Source: DASPJR01 sp035628505
GTDB taxonomy: Bacteria; Planctomycetota; SZUA-567; H5-PLA8
DNA: 32,120 bases
NCBI GenBank assembly: GCA_035628505.1
Contig: DASPJR010000022.1
Span: 1 to 32,120, forward strand
Direction of reading: 5' to 3'
The position numbers were made by a program, and so were the translations under genes. The notes below the pieces were generated by a model, which was not told the origin of the DNA, ran no database searches, and was given only the letters and a program-made list of their open reading frames with translations. Position 1 is the stretch's first letter. Every line of letters begins with the position of its first letter. Shown here piece after piece: positions 16,501 through 24,386 of this stretch.

Positions 16501-17895
16501 ATTCGGATCACTCGGCTTCACGTCGCGGATTGAAACATTCATCCGTCCCAGTTCGCCAATGGAAAGCGTCGCACCGTTCAGCGCCGGCCAGGCCAGCTCG
16601 CCCGCGAAATCGATTGCCGGTAGTTCACCGAGTGTCTGCAGCGTGGCGCGAACTCCGTTGGCAGAGAGCGCGGCGGCAAACTGCTGCGGCGGAGCACCAT
16701 TTGCCAGTCCCAACTGGCCTGTGAAGCGGGAGACATCGAGCGAGCCCTTCAGACGAATGCTGTCCGGAAGCAGGCGCGGCGAGAAAATTTCGTTCAGCGC
16801 TGAGAGGTCGACCTTCCCGCTCAGCTCATCAAACCTCAGGTACAGCGCCGGCTTTTCCAGAACTTTTCCAGGCCCGCGCAGCGAAGCAACGCCGTCCAGA
16901 CGAAGCTGCAGATCTTCGACGACCGCCAGCGCTTCAGAATTTTCGACATCGATGCGTCCAATAAAGTCCAGCGTGCGACTGGGCATCTGAATCGACCAGT
17001 TGCTGGAGAACGGCCATTGCAGGCGCGCAAGGTTCAGCCGCCCGTTCACGTTCACCGGGCCGCCGCGCGCCGCATTCATCAGGAGCGATTCGCGCCGCCC
17101 GCCGAGCTCAAAGCGGACCAGTCCGCGAATGCCCGCTTCGTCTCTGCCTGCAGAGTACTTCCGCAGCACTGAACCGAGATCGCGCTCCAGGTTGACTCCG
17201 CCGAAGGCGCCGAAACTCCAGGCCGCGCCCGGTCCGGCGCTGCCATTCACGGTTACTTCCTCAAGCGAATCGAAGATGCCGCTGAACGAAAAAAGATTCG
17301 GCGATTCCTTGCCGTTGTCGGTCAGCGTTCCGCGCAGCGCCTGCAGACGCACGCGCTGAGATTCTCCCGCGCCACCGCCCCACTGCAGATCCAGGCAGCC
17401 CTCGCTGAACTGAACCTGCTCGATCCGGTAGCCGCCCTCTTTCTTTTCGGAAGGCTTGAGGACGAGGTTCCATTTTCCGTCGGGGGAGCGCCGGAGATCG
17501 ATACGCGGCTGCTGCACAGAGACGAGCTTGATGCGGTTATCCTGCAGCAGCGGCATGGGATCGAAGTCGACTTTCACCGCTTCAACTTTCAGCGGCGCGG
17601 CATCGCCGCTGCCAACGGTGATGGACTCCACGAGCAGATTATTGAGCCACTGCGTTCGCACGTCGCCCACGCGTACATCGGTCTCGAAATTTTTAGTGAG
17701 CGTCCGGACGATGCGCTCTTTCACATACCCGAAGGAGACGTACGACATCGCGGCGATGTAGAGCAGCAGCGGAATAGCCAGCAGGATCGCCAGCAGCAGC
17801 GAACACCACCAGTAAAGGCCGTGCCGCTTGCGCGCCGGAAGCGGCGGCGGCGTCAGCGGAGCTTTTTTATCGATAATGGTGGGCTCGGTGTTCAA
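13576..17895 (-). CDS. AsmA/YdbH-like inner-membrane-anchored envelope protein
   Basis: A very large protein (1439 residues) with a Pro-rich cytosolic N terminus, one transmembrane helix (about 27-50, GLYWWCSLLLAILLAIPLLL), and then a periplasmic beta-rich body. Residues about 60-150 carry the AsmA-type start, RVGDVRTQWLNNLLVESITV followed by DNRIKLVSVQQPRIDLRRS. The rest resembles the repeating beta-groove of YdbH/TamB/AsmA proteins, which carry phospholipids between inner and outer membrane. That role is inferred from the family. The start codon is TTG (17895) with a weak GGAACGA upstream; the next in-frame Met would cut through the membrane helix, so TTG is favoured. The stop lies 4 bases from the convergent sulP stop, with no room for separate terminators. 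Confidence 0.85.
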   Translation of the reverse strand: MNTEPTIIDKKAPLTPPPLPARKRHGLYWWCSLLLAILLAIPLLLYIAAMSYVSFGYVKERIVRTLTKNFETDVRVGDVRTQWLNNLLVESITVGSGDAAPLKVEAVKVDFDPMPLLQDNRIKLVSVQQPRIDLRRSPDGKWNLVLKPSEKKEGGYRIEQVQFSEGCLDLQWGGGAGESQRVRLQALRGTLTDNGKESPNLFSFSGIFDSLEEVTVNGSAGPGAAWSFGAFGGVNLERDLGSVLRKYSAGRDEAGIRGLVRFELGGRRESLLMNAARGGPVNVNGRLNLARLQWPFSSNWSIQMPSRTLDFIGRIDVENSEALAVVEDLQLRLDGVASLRGPGKVLEKPALYLRFDELSGKVDLSALNEIFSPRLLPDSIRLKGSLDVSRFTGQLGLANGAPPQQFAAALSANGVRATLQTLGELPAIDFAGELAWPALNGATLSIGELGRMNVSIRDVKPSDPNFLLTLAAGTKLHDFRIDVGRFWESDVGRRILTGTFDPKKAIPAVSEMPFIFRGFLSGQDVTLGIAPNVAQAEQLSIRGLKLEDYSIAKWPLPVKVPEKKFAGAMDLAASMKQNVVESVTVSANLVEPAVKGKTAARVDFEHTYYPVAAPEKRIGPVKIRQLLLPLETFDDFFDIKRNFGVSGTGLIAFKDGAFDILSQSGTSIVSLDNSTLLLPVPPALQNAAVSALRASGNNVLASTLETFPINTVKLANVNAAFEASIAGRRIKLKGTIEALPIKIKMPQNVPLVSLFGDSDYTAYTLPAADVEIEADVGTAPGTSTYKLKLAWQKSNKLELLAREVASITPNPADTTWHFTGRFENPGINLGFAIPLDENKRTVGPIKLTVTEMDLSTLPQKFLPAAVQHLSGRAKNLEAVVNAVSYANPKLKDVAARIEGVLAGVNLRAAESEVLLDGTAVVVLPGGGEGLAFTTLLKMKSCDALLGNGALYIPRTPADLKFVGKWSEKDGISRLAIHTCEMTLGSELQISTGGSVVLAGTVPTEVNLEGLRIYLPDMARAVQKYGPDNLKNRDFWFGSINLAGAGGFDGKVYWDAKGKSEVSGKLGLDKATFALGDAGNYKLVNASGEIPLMLRFDAKAEPAAASPQPELRGKMTVGSLVSPVATAAQQELAFVAKTNQIKVENAIALSTELGTVSVGSVVVNDFFSPLKLPEVAFQLSTSLNLDKMLKAGGLGINGMESCVLNGAPFNCRLRKTPPSDVRGPWALDLDGSLRGPFFGGEIIAQNLSARGLFGPAPAFGADLAVRGTEGIRIKAFTDANQQLGETITGLPGKKLGKVSLRANLAVNGFEAISAGIAGIQKFDLEVESLDFKDNEFWFDGEFAMTMNAPLVRAAFPSILFGDEKIKQLTFGVRNLAFKYILRDGWLRGPIATKLPNDLIMQGYGSDSAVGALLEKRLKQDIKADPDYRLSWPGIVKQLKK

Positions 17896-18025
17896 GCATT
17901 CGTTCCAGCGAACTTAAGGCGCGATTGTACCGCAGGCGTTATGCCCGCGAGAATTCATTTTCACTTTTCGCTGCATTAAAGAACGTGAGAGTGGTATCGG
18001 CATTTTATAGCGCAAACCGCGCTCT

Positions 18026-19150
18026 TCAGTCTTTGTACACGCCGCGCCAGCCCAGCGGATTGACGCGCAACGTCCAATGCGTGCCGTGCGCCCGCTGCAG
18101 CAGTTCCCACACGCCGCTTTCGGAACCGAGCAACCCCAGGCGCTGCGAGAGCTGCGGCAGTTCCGCAAGCCGCTCGTTCAATTCGTCGCCCTCGGGATGC
18201 TGCGCGAATTCTGGCGAATAGAAAATCACACGCTCAAACGTGCTGAGCGCGTACGCCAGCGTCATCGCCGGATCAAAGCGCAGAGGCCGCGGCACGGCAT
18301 TTTTAAACGAACCGCCCTGCGCGAGCACTTCTTCGGCCTGCTTGAGCAGAGTCCAGAGATCGTTGGTGAAATGCGCCGAGCCGAGACCTTCATCGCCGGT
18401 GAAAGCCAATACCGCGCTAGAATTTTCATTTTCAGGCGCAGCGTGCCAGAGTCCCGGCAGCGCCTCTTCAAGCGTGCTCTCCCACTCCGCGCCGCCGCCG
18501 GTTGTAAACGCCACGTCAGCAGAGCCAATGGGCTTGGAATTCTGCATATGCGCTGGCAGAGCGGAACCCGCCGACGCTCCGACAATGTCGATTACTGCTT
18601 TGCGTCCGATTTGCAGCGCCACCGCGTAGTCGTGGCGGAAGTCTTCGCCAAAGGGCTTTTCTCCCGCGGCGGACGGCACGACCGCGATCCGTAGATCGGC
18701 TTTCGCATACAGCGCTTCGCCGGGGCCGTCCTTGATGAACGCATGCAGTTCGTGATCGCCGACGATTTCTTCGCCGTAGCGGTGAATCGCGCCGCGGCCC
18801 AGAATCGGGGTTCCATGCCCCGGGCAGGCGATGATCGAAATGCGCGTCGGGCGAATACCTGCCTCAACGAGCGCGTTCATCACGGGTGGCAGAGCGATGT
18901 CATAAGGCGCCGGCAACGACAAATCGCCGGCCAGAATCGCGACGTGGCGATGGTCTTTGGCGATCTCGCGCAGCGGCGCCGAGCCGTCGCTGCCCGCGAG
19001 CGCGGTGCGAATGAGCTCCTGCTGCTGCGTGCCGAGCAGCGGCGAACCTGGATCGACGCTCGCAACCAGCGGCAGCACCTGTGCCGACGCAGGCGGCGTG
19101 ATCGTTAAGCCGCGTCCAACTGCGAGCAGAATTGTTTGTGTATCAGCCAA
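18026..19150 (-). CDS. LarA-like (DUF2088) protein
   Basis: A 374-residue protein resembling the N-terminal domain of nickel-pincer lactate racemase LarA. AGDLSLPAPYDIALPPVMNAL at about 74-94 matches the LarA stretch before the cofactor site. RISIIACPGHGTP (103-115) occupies the place of the usual 'GTHRP' motif, and GDHELHAF (131-138) that of the His-Asp motif. H112 and H133 could correspond to LarA catalytic or ligand histidines, but the Lys and His residues that bind the nickel-pincer cofactor are not evident. It may therefore be a paralogue with a different reaction (other 2-hydroxyacid racemases or epimerases exist in the family) or a non-enzymatic relative. It lies 66 bases downstream of dapB on the same strand. 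Confidence 0.72.
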   Translation of the reverse strand: MADTQTILLAVGRGLTITPPASAQVLPLVASVDPGSPLLGTQQQELIRTALAGSDGSAPLREIAKDHRHVAILAGDLSLPAPYDIALPPVMNALVEAGIRPTRISIIACPGHGTPILGRGAIHRYGEEIVGDHELHAFIKDGPGEALYAKADLRIAVVPSAAGEKPFGEDFRHDYAVALQIGRKAVIDIVGASAGSALPAHMQNSKPIGSADVAFTTGGGAEWESTLEEALPGLWHAAPENENSSAVLAFTGDEGLGSAHFTNDLWTLLKQAEEVLAQGGSFKNAVPRPLRFDPAMTLAYALSTFERVIFYSPEFAQHPEGDELNERLAELPQLSQRLGLLGSESGVWELLQRAHGTHWTLRVNPLGWRGVYKD

Positions 19151-19154
19151 GAAT

Positions 19155-19216
19155 TTTTCCGTAGTTGTCAGTCGTCAGTTGTGAATCGACAGTCGTCACT
19201 CGTCACTCGCCACCCG
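19155..19216. repeat. GTCGTCAG/GTCACTCGTCACTC word tract
   Basis: The gap between dapB and the LarA-like gene consists of near-tandem words: AGTTGTCAGTCGTCAGTTGT, then GTCGTCACTCGTCACTCGCC, then ACCCGTCAC. The same CACTCGTCACTC words occur at 4600-4616 and 4757-4770. No clear opposite arm is present, so this looks like one half of the hairpin type. Confidence 0.7.
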
Positions 19217-20026
19217 TCACAACCCCAGCACCTGCGCCATCGTGTACATGCCGGGGCCTTTCTTGTTCTGAACCAGCCACTTCGCCGCGCGCAATGCGCC
19301 GCGCGCGAACGTGTCGCGGCTGGAGGCTTTGTGCGTCAGTTCAAGACGCTCGCCGCCGATCGCGAAATAGGCCGTGTGCTCGCCGACCACGTCGCCCATG
19401 CGCAGCGCGTGAATGCCGATCTCTTTCTGCGTGCGCTTGCCCGTCATGCCCTGGCGGCCGTACACGGCGACTTCCTTCAAATTGCGATTGAGCCCGCGCG
19501 CAATCGACTCCGCCAGCCCGATGGCAGTACCGCTGGGCGCGTCGAGTTTCTGATTGTGATGCGCTTCGGTGATCTCGACATCGTAGCTGTCGCCAAGCGT
19601 GCGCGCCACCATCTCAGCAGCTTTGAAGAGTACGTTCACGCCCACTGAAAAATTGGGCGCGTGGATGACGGCGACTTTTTCGGCCACTTTCGCGATGCGC
19701 TTCTTCTCGTCTTCGGTCATGCCGGTTGTGCCGATGACGATGGGAATGCCCTGCTCGGCCGCCTCTTCTGCATGCTCGGTGGCAGCGCTGTGAATCGTGA
19801 AATCAATGATCACCTGCACGCCGCAGTTCGGGCACAGGCTGCGCGCAACGGGCACATCCAGGTTCTTTCCCAACCCGCTGAGCGGGCCGACGTCTTTACC
19901 GATCCACGCGTGGCCGGAATGCTCCATCGTATATGCGAGCTTCAGCTCCGGATCTTCCAGGCACAGCGCGATCAAGCGCTGCCCCATCCGTCCGGCGGCT
20001 CCGTTGATACACACATTGATGGGCAT
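19217..20026 (-). CDS. dapB: 4-hydroxy-tetrahydrodipicolinate reductase
   Basis: DapB reduces the dapA product in lysine and meso-diaminopimelate synthesis, feeding peptidoglycan. The 269-residue length fits. The nucleotide-binding motif NGAAGRMGQRL has G9-x-x-G12-x-x-G15. The active-site signature EAHHNQKLDAPSGTA spans 154-168, with catalytic H156 and K160. GTTGMT at 99-104 is the usual dinucleotide loop. The C-terminal KKGPGMYTMAQVLGL is the typical ending. AGGAG lies 9 bases before the ATG at 20026. No other dap genes are nearby; the gene is followed only by the LarA-like gene. Confidence 0.97.
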   Translation of the reverse strand: MPINVCINGAAGRMGQRLIALCLEDPELKLAYTMEHSGHAWIGKDVGPLSGLGKNLDVPVARSLCPNCGVQVIIDFTIHSAATEHAEEAAEQGIPIVIGTTGMTEDEKKRIAKVAEKVAVIHAPNFSVGVNVLFKAAEMVARTLGDSYDVEITEAHHNQKLDAPSGTAIGLAESIARGLNRNLKEVAVYGRQGMTGKRTQKEIGIHALRMGDVVGEHTAYFAIGGERLELTHKASSRDTFARGALRAAKWLVQNKKGPGMYTMAQVLGL

Positions 20027-20046
20027 TTCTCATTACTCCTAAAAAT

Positions 20047-20130
20047 GAGTCTGGAGTCTGGGAGTCAGGAGTCTGGCGTCCACTCACAGGACTCCCGACT
20101 CAAGACTCCAAGACTCCCGACTCAAGACTC
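20047..20130. repeat. Intergenic hairpin, GAGTC(T/G)GG word family (second copy)
   Basis: The arm at about 20047-20076 is GAGTCTGGAGTCTGGGAGTC and related words. The arm at 20089-20130 is GGACTCCCGACTCAAGACTC and related words, with a 12-base loop. It is the same family as 3632-3716 but not the same sequence, since word order and number differ. It lies between the divergent dapB and gnd genes. The rest of the gap (20131-20272) shows no repeat; a promoter for gnd is expected there, but no convincing -35/-10 pair is visible. Confidence 0.85.
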
Positions 20131-20272
20131 TTATACGCGCGCATGAAAAACTTCCAAGTTCATCGCGCTCGCATTGTCCTTGAACAACGGCTGAGCGGAC
20201 TTAAGGTATTTGCAGTTTCCCTGACACTCTTGAAACTGAACCGACTGGTCGAATGGCCGGGAAGGAGCACGC

Positions 20273-21166
20273 ATGCAGCTTGGAATGATTGGCCTGGGCA
20301 AAATGGGCGGCAACATGGCCACGCGCCTGATGCGCGGTGGACACCAGATCGTCGCCTACGACCGCTCACCCGACGCGGTTAAAGCAAACGTCGCCAACGG
20401 CGCCACTGGAGCCGAAAGCCTCAAGGACCTCGTGCAGAAGCTCAAGGCGCCGCGCGCCGTCTGGGTGATGCTGCCGCACGGCAAGCCGACCGATGATACG
20501 ATAAACGAACTCGCCGCACTGATGTCGCCGGGCGATATCATCATCGACGGCGCGAACAGCAAATTCACCGACGACGTGCGGCGCGCCGCGGAGCTCGCGA
20601 AAAAGAACATCCAGTACATGGATGCCGGCACGTCCGGCGGCGTCTGGGGCCTGCAGAACGGCTACTGCCTGATGGTCGGCGGCGAAAGGAAGACTTTCGA
20701 TCACCTGGAGCCCATTTTCAAGACGCTCGCGCCCGAAAATGGCTACGCCTACATGGGTCTGCACGGCGCCGGGCACTTCGTGAAGATGATCCATAATGGC
20801 GTCGAATACGCGATGATGCAGGCGTACGCCGAAGGCTTCGACATCATGAAGGCGAGCGACTACAAGCTCGACGTGGCACGTATCGCTGACTTGTGGATGC
20901 AGGGCTCGGTTGTGCGTTCGTGGCTGCTGGAACTGAGCGCCGCCGCGCTGAAGGAAAATCCGGAGCTCAAAGACATCAAGCCCTACGTGAACGACTCCGG
21001 CGAAGGCCGCTGGACCGTCGAATCGGCTGTGAACATGGCTGTTCCGGCGCCGACGATCACCGCCGCGCTCTTCGCGCGCTTCGCCTCGCGCCAGACCGAT
21101 TCCTACTCGATGCGTTACCTGAACGCGCTGCGCAATCAGTTCGGCGGGCATCAGATCGTGAAGTAA
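20273..21166 (+). CDS. gnd: 6-phosphogluconate dehydrogenase, decarboxylating (short form)
   Basis: Catalyses 6-phosphogluconate to ribulose 5-phosphate plus CO2. The 297-residue size matches the short class of about 300 residues, not the roughly 470-residue class. LGMIGLGKMGGNM holds G7-x-G9-x-x-G12. The second strand ends YDRSP with D30, where NADP-dependent enzymes usually have Asn-Arg, so NAD+ use is likely, as in other short forms. The substrate motif GTSGGVWG is at 118-125, and catalytic K170 with HNG/E177 lies in KMIHNGVEY. AAGGAG precedes the ATG. It is located two genes before pgl and next to zwf, completing the oxidative pentose phosphate branch. The reading as decarboxylating rests on the family motif. 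Confidence 0.94.
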   Translation: MQLGMIGLGKMGGNMATRLMRGGHQIVAYDRSPDAVKANVANGATGAESLKDLVQKLKAPRAVWVMLPHGKPTDDTINELAALMSPGDIIIDGANSKFTDDVRRAAELAKKNIQYMDAGTSGGVWGLQNGYCLMVGGERKTFDHLEPIFKTLAPENGYAYMGLHGAGHFVKMIHNGVEYAMMQAYAEGFDIMKASDYKLDVARIADLWMQGSVVRSWLLELSAAALKENPELKDIKPYVNDSGEGRWTVESAVNMAVPAPTITAALFARFASRQTDSYSMRYLNALRNQFGGHQIVK

Positions 21167-21191
21167 CAACGTGACGGGTGACGAACAAGAA

Positions 21192-21416
21192 GGGTGGCCC
21201 GGACGAGAGTCCGGGTCGCGAAGCGACAATCAACCCTCCTTGGACGTTGCAAAACAAAAAGACATTGGACGTGCAAGCAGGGGTTGGATGTGCCTACGGC
21301 ACCCGGACTATCGTCCGGGCCACCCGTTTACTTGGACGTGACAAAACAAAAGACGTTGTACGTGCAAGTAGGGTTGGATGTGCCTGCGGCACCCGGACTA
21401 CTGTCCGGGCCACCCG
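21192..21416. repeat. Three-copy hairpin array with a 92-base tandem duplication
   Basis: Two direct copies of about 86 bases lie at 21240-21326 and 21332-21416. Each runs from TTGGACGT through CAAAACAAAA and GGTTGGATGTGCCT to a hairpin ACCCGGACTA[TC/CT]GTCCGGGCCACCCG. A third, inverted hairpin GGGTGGCCCGGAC-GAGA-GTCCGGGT sits at 21192-21216. The copies differ at several positions, so the duplication is not very recent. The array fills the gnd-zwf gap up to 26 bases before the zwf start. Confidence 0.9.
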
Positions 21417-21442
21417 GGAAGTTCATCCACGGAGATTGAGAA

Positions 21443-22987
21443 ATGCCGACCGAAACATTGCCGCTTGAGCCCGACAGAAGCCTGCTTACCGAGCCGTGCA
21501 CGGTGGTCGTGTTTGGAGCTCACGGCGATCTTGCGCTGCGCAAGCTGATGCCCTCGCTCTTCCATCTCACGCGCGGAAATCATCTGCCTGAAAACATGCT
21601 CTTTGTCGGCTTCGATCGCGTGGACACAAATACCGACGACTACCGCAAGGAAGTCTCCAAGGGCCAGGCGCGCGCGCCGGGGCTGCAGACGATGATGCTG
21701 CCAAAGCCCCGCGACTGGGATTCGTTCCTCAAGAATGTGTATTACTTCAAAGGCGATTTGACGAACCCGGCGGTGTTCGGCGACCTGCGCGAGTACATCG
21801 AAAAGCTCGAAGCGGAACGCGGTCTGAAAGGACGGCGCCTGTTTTACTGTTCATTGCCGCCCACCATTTTTCCCGAAGCATTCAAGCGGCTGGCCGAAGC
21901 AAAGCTGATTGGCGCGGCCGCGCGTGGCGAAGGGAAATGGGCGCGCGTGATCATCGAAAAACCGTTCGGACGCGATTTGGCATCGGCACAGGCGCGTAAC
22001 GCGCTGGTTAAAACGGTGCTGCGCGAAGACGAGACCTACCGCATCGATCATTACCTCGGAAAAGAGACGGTGCAGAACGTCCTGTTCTTCCGCTTTGCCA
22101 ACGCCATTTTCGAGCCGCTCTGGAATCACAACCACGTCGATCATGTGCAGATCACCGCGGCCGAGACGCTGGGAATCGAAAAACGCGCGGGCTATTACGA
22201 AGAAGCCGGCGCACTGCGGGACATGATCCAGAACCATCTGATGCAGGTGCTTTCACTGGTGGCGATGGAGCCGCCGGTGACGTTCGAAGCCGAGTGCATC
22301 CGAGATGAAAAAGTGAAAGTGCTGCGCGCGCTGCGTCCGATCCTGCCCAAGGATGCTGTGAACGAAACGGTGCGCGGCCAGTACGACCGCGGCCGCGTGG
22401 GCCGAAACGAAGTGCCGGCGTACCGCGAAGAACTCAACGTCAAACCCGATTCGATCACCGAAACGTACGTTGCCGTGCGCGCGTACATCGATAACTGGCG
22501 CTGGGCGGGCACGCCGTTTTACCTGCGCACGGGCAAGCGCCTGGCCAAGGCCGACACCGAAGTGGCCATCGTCTTCAAGAAAACGCCGCACGTCGTATTC
22601 AAGTCGCTCGAAATCCCGCCCTGCAGCAACATGCTGGTTCTGCAGATCCAGCCCAACGACGGAGTGGCGCTCTCGTTTGAGGTGAAAGTTCCCGGCTGCG
22701 ACAACAAAGTGAAGACGGTGCCGATGCACTTCCGCTACCCGGACGCGTTCCACGTCGAGAACCCCAGCGCCTACGAACGCCTGCTGCTCGACGCGATGCA
22801 GGGCGACCAGACGCTCTTCATCCGCGGCGACGAAGTCGAAGCGGCCTGGAAATTCATCACGCCCATTCACCACGGCTGGGCCGAAGCGCCGCCGCCGGTG
22901 TTCCCGAATTACAAAGCCGGAAGCTGGGGCCCGGCTGAGGCCGATGAATGGCTAAAGAAATCCTGCCGCGGCTGGCACAACATTTAG
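21443..22987 (+). CDS. zwf: Glucose-6-phosphate 1-dehydrogenase
   Basis: First enzyme of the oxidative pentose phosphate pathway. The 514-residue length is normal. The coenzyme motif GAHGDLALRKL is at 25-35. EKPFGRDL (172-179) and the active-site signature RIDHYLGKE (200-208, with H203 and K207) are both intact. The following NVLFFRFANAIFEPLWN and the C-terminal WGPAEADEWL endings are typical. GGAGATTG upstream of the ATG at 21443 supports the start. It forms a gene set with gnd, a small membrane protein and pgl. Confidence 0.98.
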   Translation: MPTETLPLEPDRSLLTEPCTVVVFGAHGDLALRKLMPSLFHLTRGNHLPENMLFVGFDRVDTNTDDYRKEVSKGQARAPGLQTMMLPKPRDWDSFLKNVYYFKGDLTNPAVFGDLREYIEKLEAERGLKGRRLFYCSLPPTIFPEAFKRLAEAKLIGAAARGEGKWARVIIEKPFGRDLASAQARNALVKTVLREDETYRIDHYLGKETVQNVLFFRFANAIFEPLWNHNHVDHVQITAAETLGIEKRAGYYEEAGALRDMIQNHLMQVLSLVAMEPPVTFEAECIRDEKVKVLRALRPILPKDAVNETVRGQYDRGRVGRNEVPAYREELNVKPDSITETYVAVRAYIDNWRWAGTPFYLRTGKRLAKADTEVAIVFKKTPHVVFKSLEIPPCSNMLVLQIQPNDGVALSFEVKVPGCDNKVKTVPMHFRYPDAFHVENPSAYERLLLDAMQGDQTLFIRGDEVEAAWKFITPIHHGWAEAPPPVFPNYKAGSWGPAEADEWLKKSCRGWHNI

Positions 22988-23027
22988 CATGGCGGATTGC
23001 GGATTGGGATTGGTGATCGGGGATGAA

Positions 23028-23187
23028 CCGCCAAGGCGCCAAGACGCCAAGGTGGGCGAATTACGATTGACGATTCACGACTTACGATTGCGAGGCGGAG
23101 CGTTTTCTCCACAAAAACTCAGAGGCCGCCCGGCACATTCCTATAAAGAGTCTCTTGGCGCCCTTGGCGCTCTTGGCGACCTTGGCG
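23028..23187. repeat. Intergenic hairpin, CGCCAAGG word family (second copy)
   Basis: The arm CCGCCAAGGCGCCAAGACGC, continuing to CAAGG, is at 23028-23052. The arm CTTGGCGCCCTTGGCGCTCT, continuing to TTGGCG, is at 23154-23187. Same word family as 4640-4727. Just upstream (22992-23013) are GGCGGATTGCGGATTGGGATTGG words that reappear at 31328-31440 and 31816-31852. Confidence 0.85.
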
Positions 23188-23244
23188 TTAAATCATCTGC
23201 GGTTTTGTAGAACAGATGGACGACTTACATTGCGAGGCGGAGCG
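23077..23244. repeat. 25-26 bp direct repeat flanking a hairpin arm
   Basis: ACGACTTACGATTGCGAGGC, continuing to GGAGCG, is at 23077-23102. A copy lacking one base (ACGACTTACATTGCGAGGCG, continuing to GAGCG) is at 23220-23244. The second copy supplies the GAGG and the GTG start of the membrane protein that follows. The first copy leads into no long frame. This may be a footprint of insertion with target-type duplication or a partial gene-start duplication. Confidence 0.7.
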
Positions 23245-23627
23245 TGGAGGAGAAGTCAAAATTTCCGATTCGCTTCGGCATCTTAGATGTGGTCGCCATC
23301 AGCGCTCTCATCGGCGCTCAGCTTATCTACATTCAGCATGCCGGCGAATTCAGGCCACACCTGGCTGAGCACCAGCGCAGGCTGGCCGGGTGGGCTGTTA
23401 TCATTGCGGCGCTCACGTTCGGGTCGGCTTACCTGGCCCTGCGGCGCGCAACCGAACAGAAGATGCACTCATTTGTGATTCGCATCCTTCTGGTGATTGC
23501 GATTGAAATCCTTATAGTATTGGCAATACCGGTGACGCTTGCGTTACTTGTGCTCTGCATCTTATTCTGGCCCTTGCCGCTCTGTCTGCTTGTCATTTAC
23601 GTCATCTGGCGTTATGGCAAGACCTGA
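23244..23627 (+). CDS. Small membrane protein between zwf and pgl
   Basis: A 127-residue hydrophobic protein. Four membrane segments are predicted by eye: about 14-31 (LDVVAISALIGAQLIYI), 49-67 (AGWAVIIAALTFGSAYLAL), 79-98 and 100-121. The connecting loops are charged, with a basic stretch (EHQRRL, RRATEQK). I recognise no family. The GTG start follows GAGGCGGAG within a repeat copy. The stop is only 9 bases before pgl, so it is likely co-transcribed with the pentose phosphate genes. Base composition appears lower in GC than neighbours in places (around 23500-23530), suggesting a different history. No functional claim is made. Confidence 0.62.
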   Translation: MEEKSKFPIRFGILDVVAISALIGAQLIYIQHAGEFRPHLAEHQRRLAGWAVIIAALTFGSAYLALRRATEQKMHSFVIRILLVIAIEILIVLAIPVTLALLVLCILFWPLPLCLLVIYVIWRYGKT

Positions 23628-23636
23628 GGAACCGAA

Positions 23637-24386
23637 ATGAACTTTGTCCGTAACGTTTTTACCGACGCGGGCACCGTAGCCCGACAGGCGGCTGATGCGA
23701 TCGTCAACCTCGCTCAGCAGCGCGTGAAGGCCGGTGGCCGGTTTTCGGTCGCGCTGGCCGGCGGTTCGACGCCGCGCGCGGCGTATACGCTGCTGTCCGT
23801 TTCGCCGCTCATTCAGAAAATGCCGTGGGAGCAGACGAAAATCTACTTTGGCGACGAGCGCCTTGTGCCGCACACGCATGCCGATTCAAATTACCGCATG
23901 GCCTACGACGCCCTGCTCAAAGCCATTCCGCCCGCGATTGAAAATGTGTTTCCCATTCCAACGGACAACGACGACGTGTCGCTCTGTGCGGAATTCTATG
24001 AAGACCTCCTGCGCGTTCATTTTCAGCGCAGAACCGACAACCTGCCCGGCTTCGATCTGATCCTTCTGGGCATCGGCGCCGACGGACATACCGCGTCGCT
24101 CTTTCCGGGAACCCCGGCCGCGAGCGAAACACAGAAGTGGGTGACCTGGTGCGACCCGGCGAGCACGAATCCGAACATCAAGCCCGCCGTCAAACGCATC
24201 ACGATCACCGCGCCTGTCATCTGGAACGCCGCCAACGTGATCGTGATGGCCACTGGCGCCGAGAAAGCCGCGCCGCTGGCAAAAGTGTTCAGCGAAAACG
24301 AGCCCGCTGATCCGCCCATCGCGCGGTTGCTGCGCAAATGCAAAGGGCAGGTGACGTTCTTCATGGACCGCGAAGCTGGCGGCTGA
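23637..24386 (+). CDS. pgl: 6-phosphogluconolactonase
   Basis: Hydrolyses 6-phosphogluconolactone to 6-phosphogluconate, the step between zwf and gnd. The 249-residue product is of the NagB-like type. Motifs are AGGSTPRAAY (41-50), GDERLVPHTHADSNYRM (72-88) and GIGADGHTASLFPG (145-158, with D149 and H151). The C-terminal VIVMATGAEKA is also typical. The ATG at 23637 is 9 bases after the previous stop, with GAGGAAC in the overlap region as ribosome binding site. Confidence 0.96.
   Translation: MNFVRNVFTDAGTVARQAADAIVNLAQQRVKAGGRFSVALAGGSTPRAAYTLLSVSPLIQKMPWEQTKIYFGDERLVPHTHADSNYRMAYDALLKAIPPAIENVFPIPTDNDDVSLCAEFYEDLLRVHFQRRTDNLPGFDLILLGIGADGHTASLFPGTPAASETQKWVTWCDPASTNPNIKPAVKRITITAPVIWNAANVIVMATGAEKAAPLAKVFSENEPADPPIARLLRKCKGQVTFFMDREAGG

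Noticed and set aside
20143..20382. 79-codon plus-strand frame overlapping the start of gnd
   Set aside because: Overlaps gnd in another frame and lacks a ribosome binding site.
20366..21229. 287-codon minus-strand frame opposite gnd
   Set aside because: Shadow of gnd; composition rich in His/Arg without motif.
21178..21468. 96-codon frame before zwf
   Set aside because: Translation of the tandem repeat array, repeating the same peptide; not a gene.
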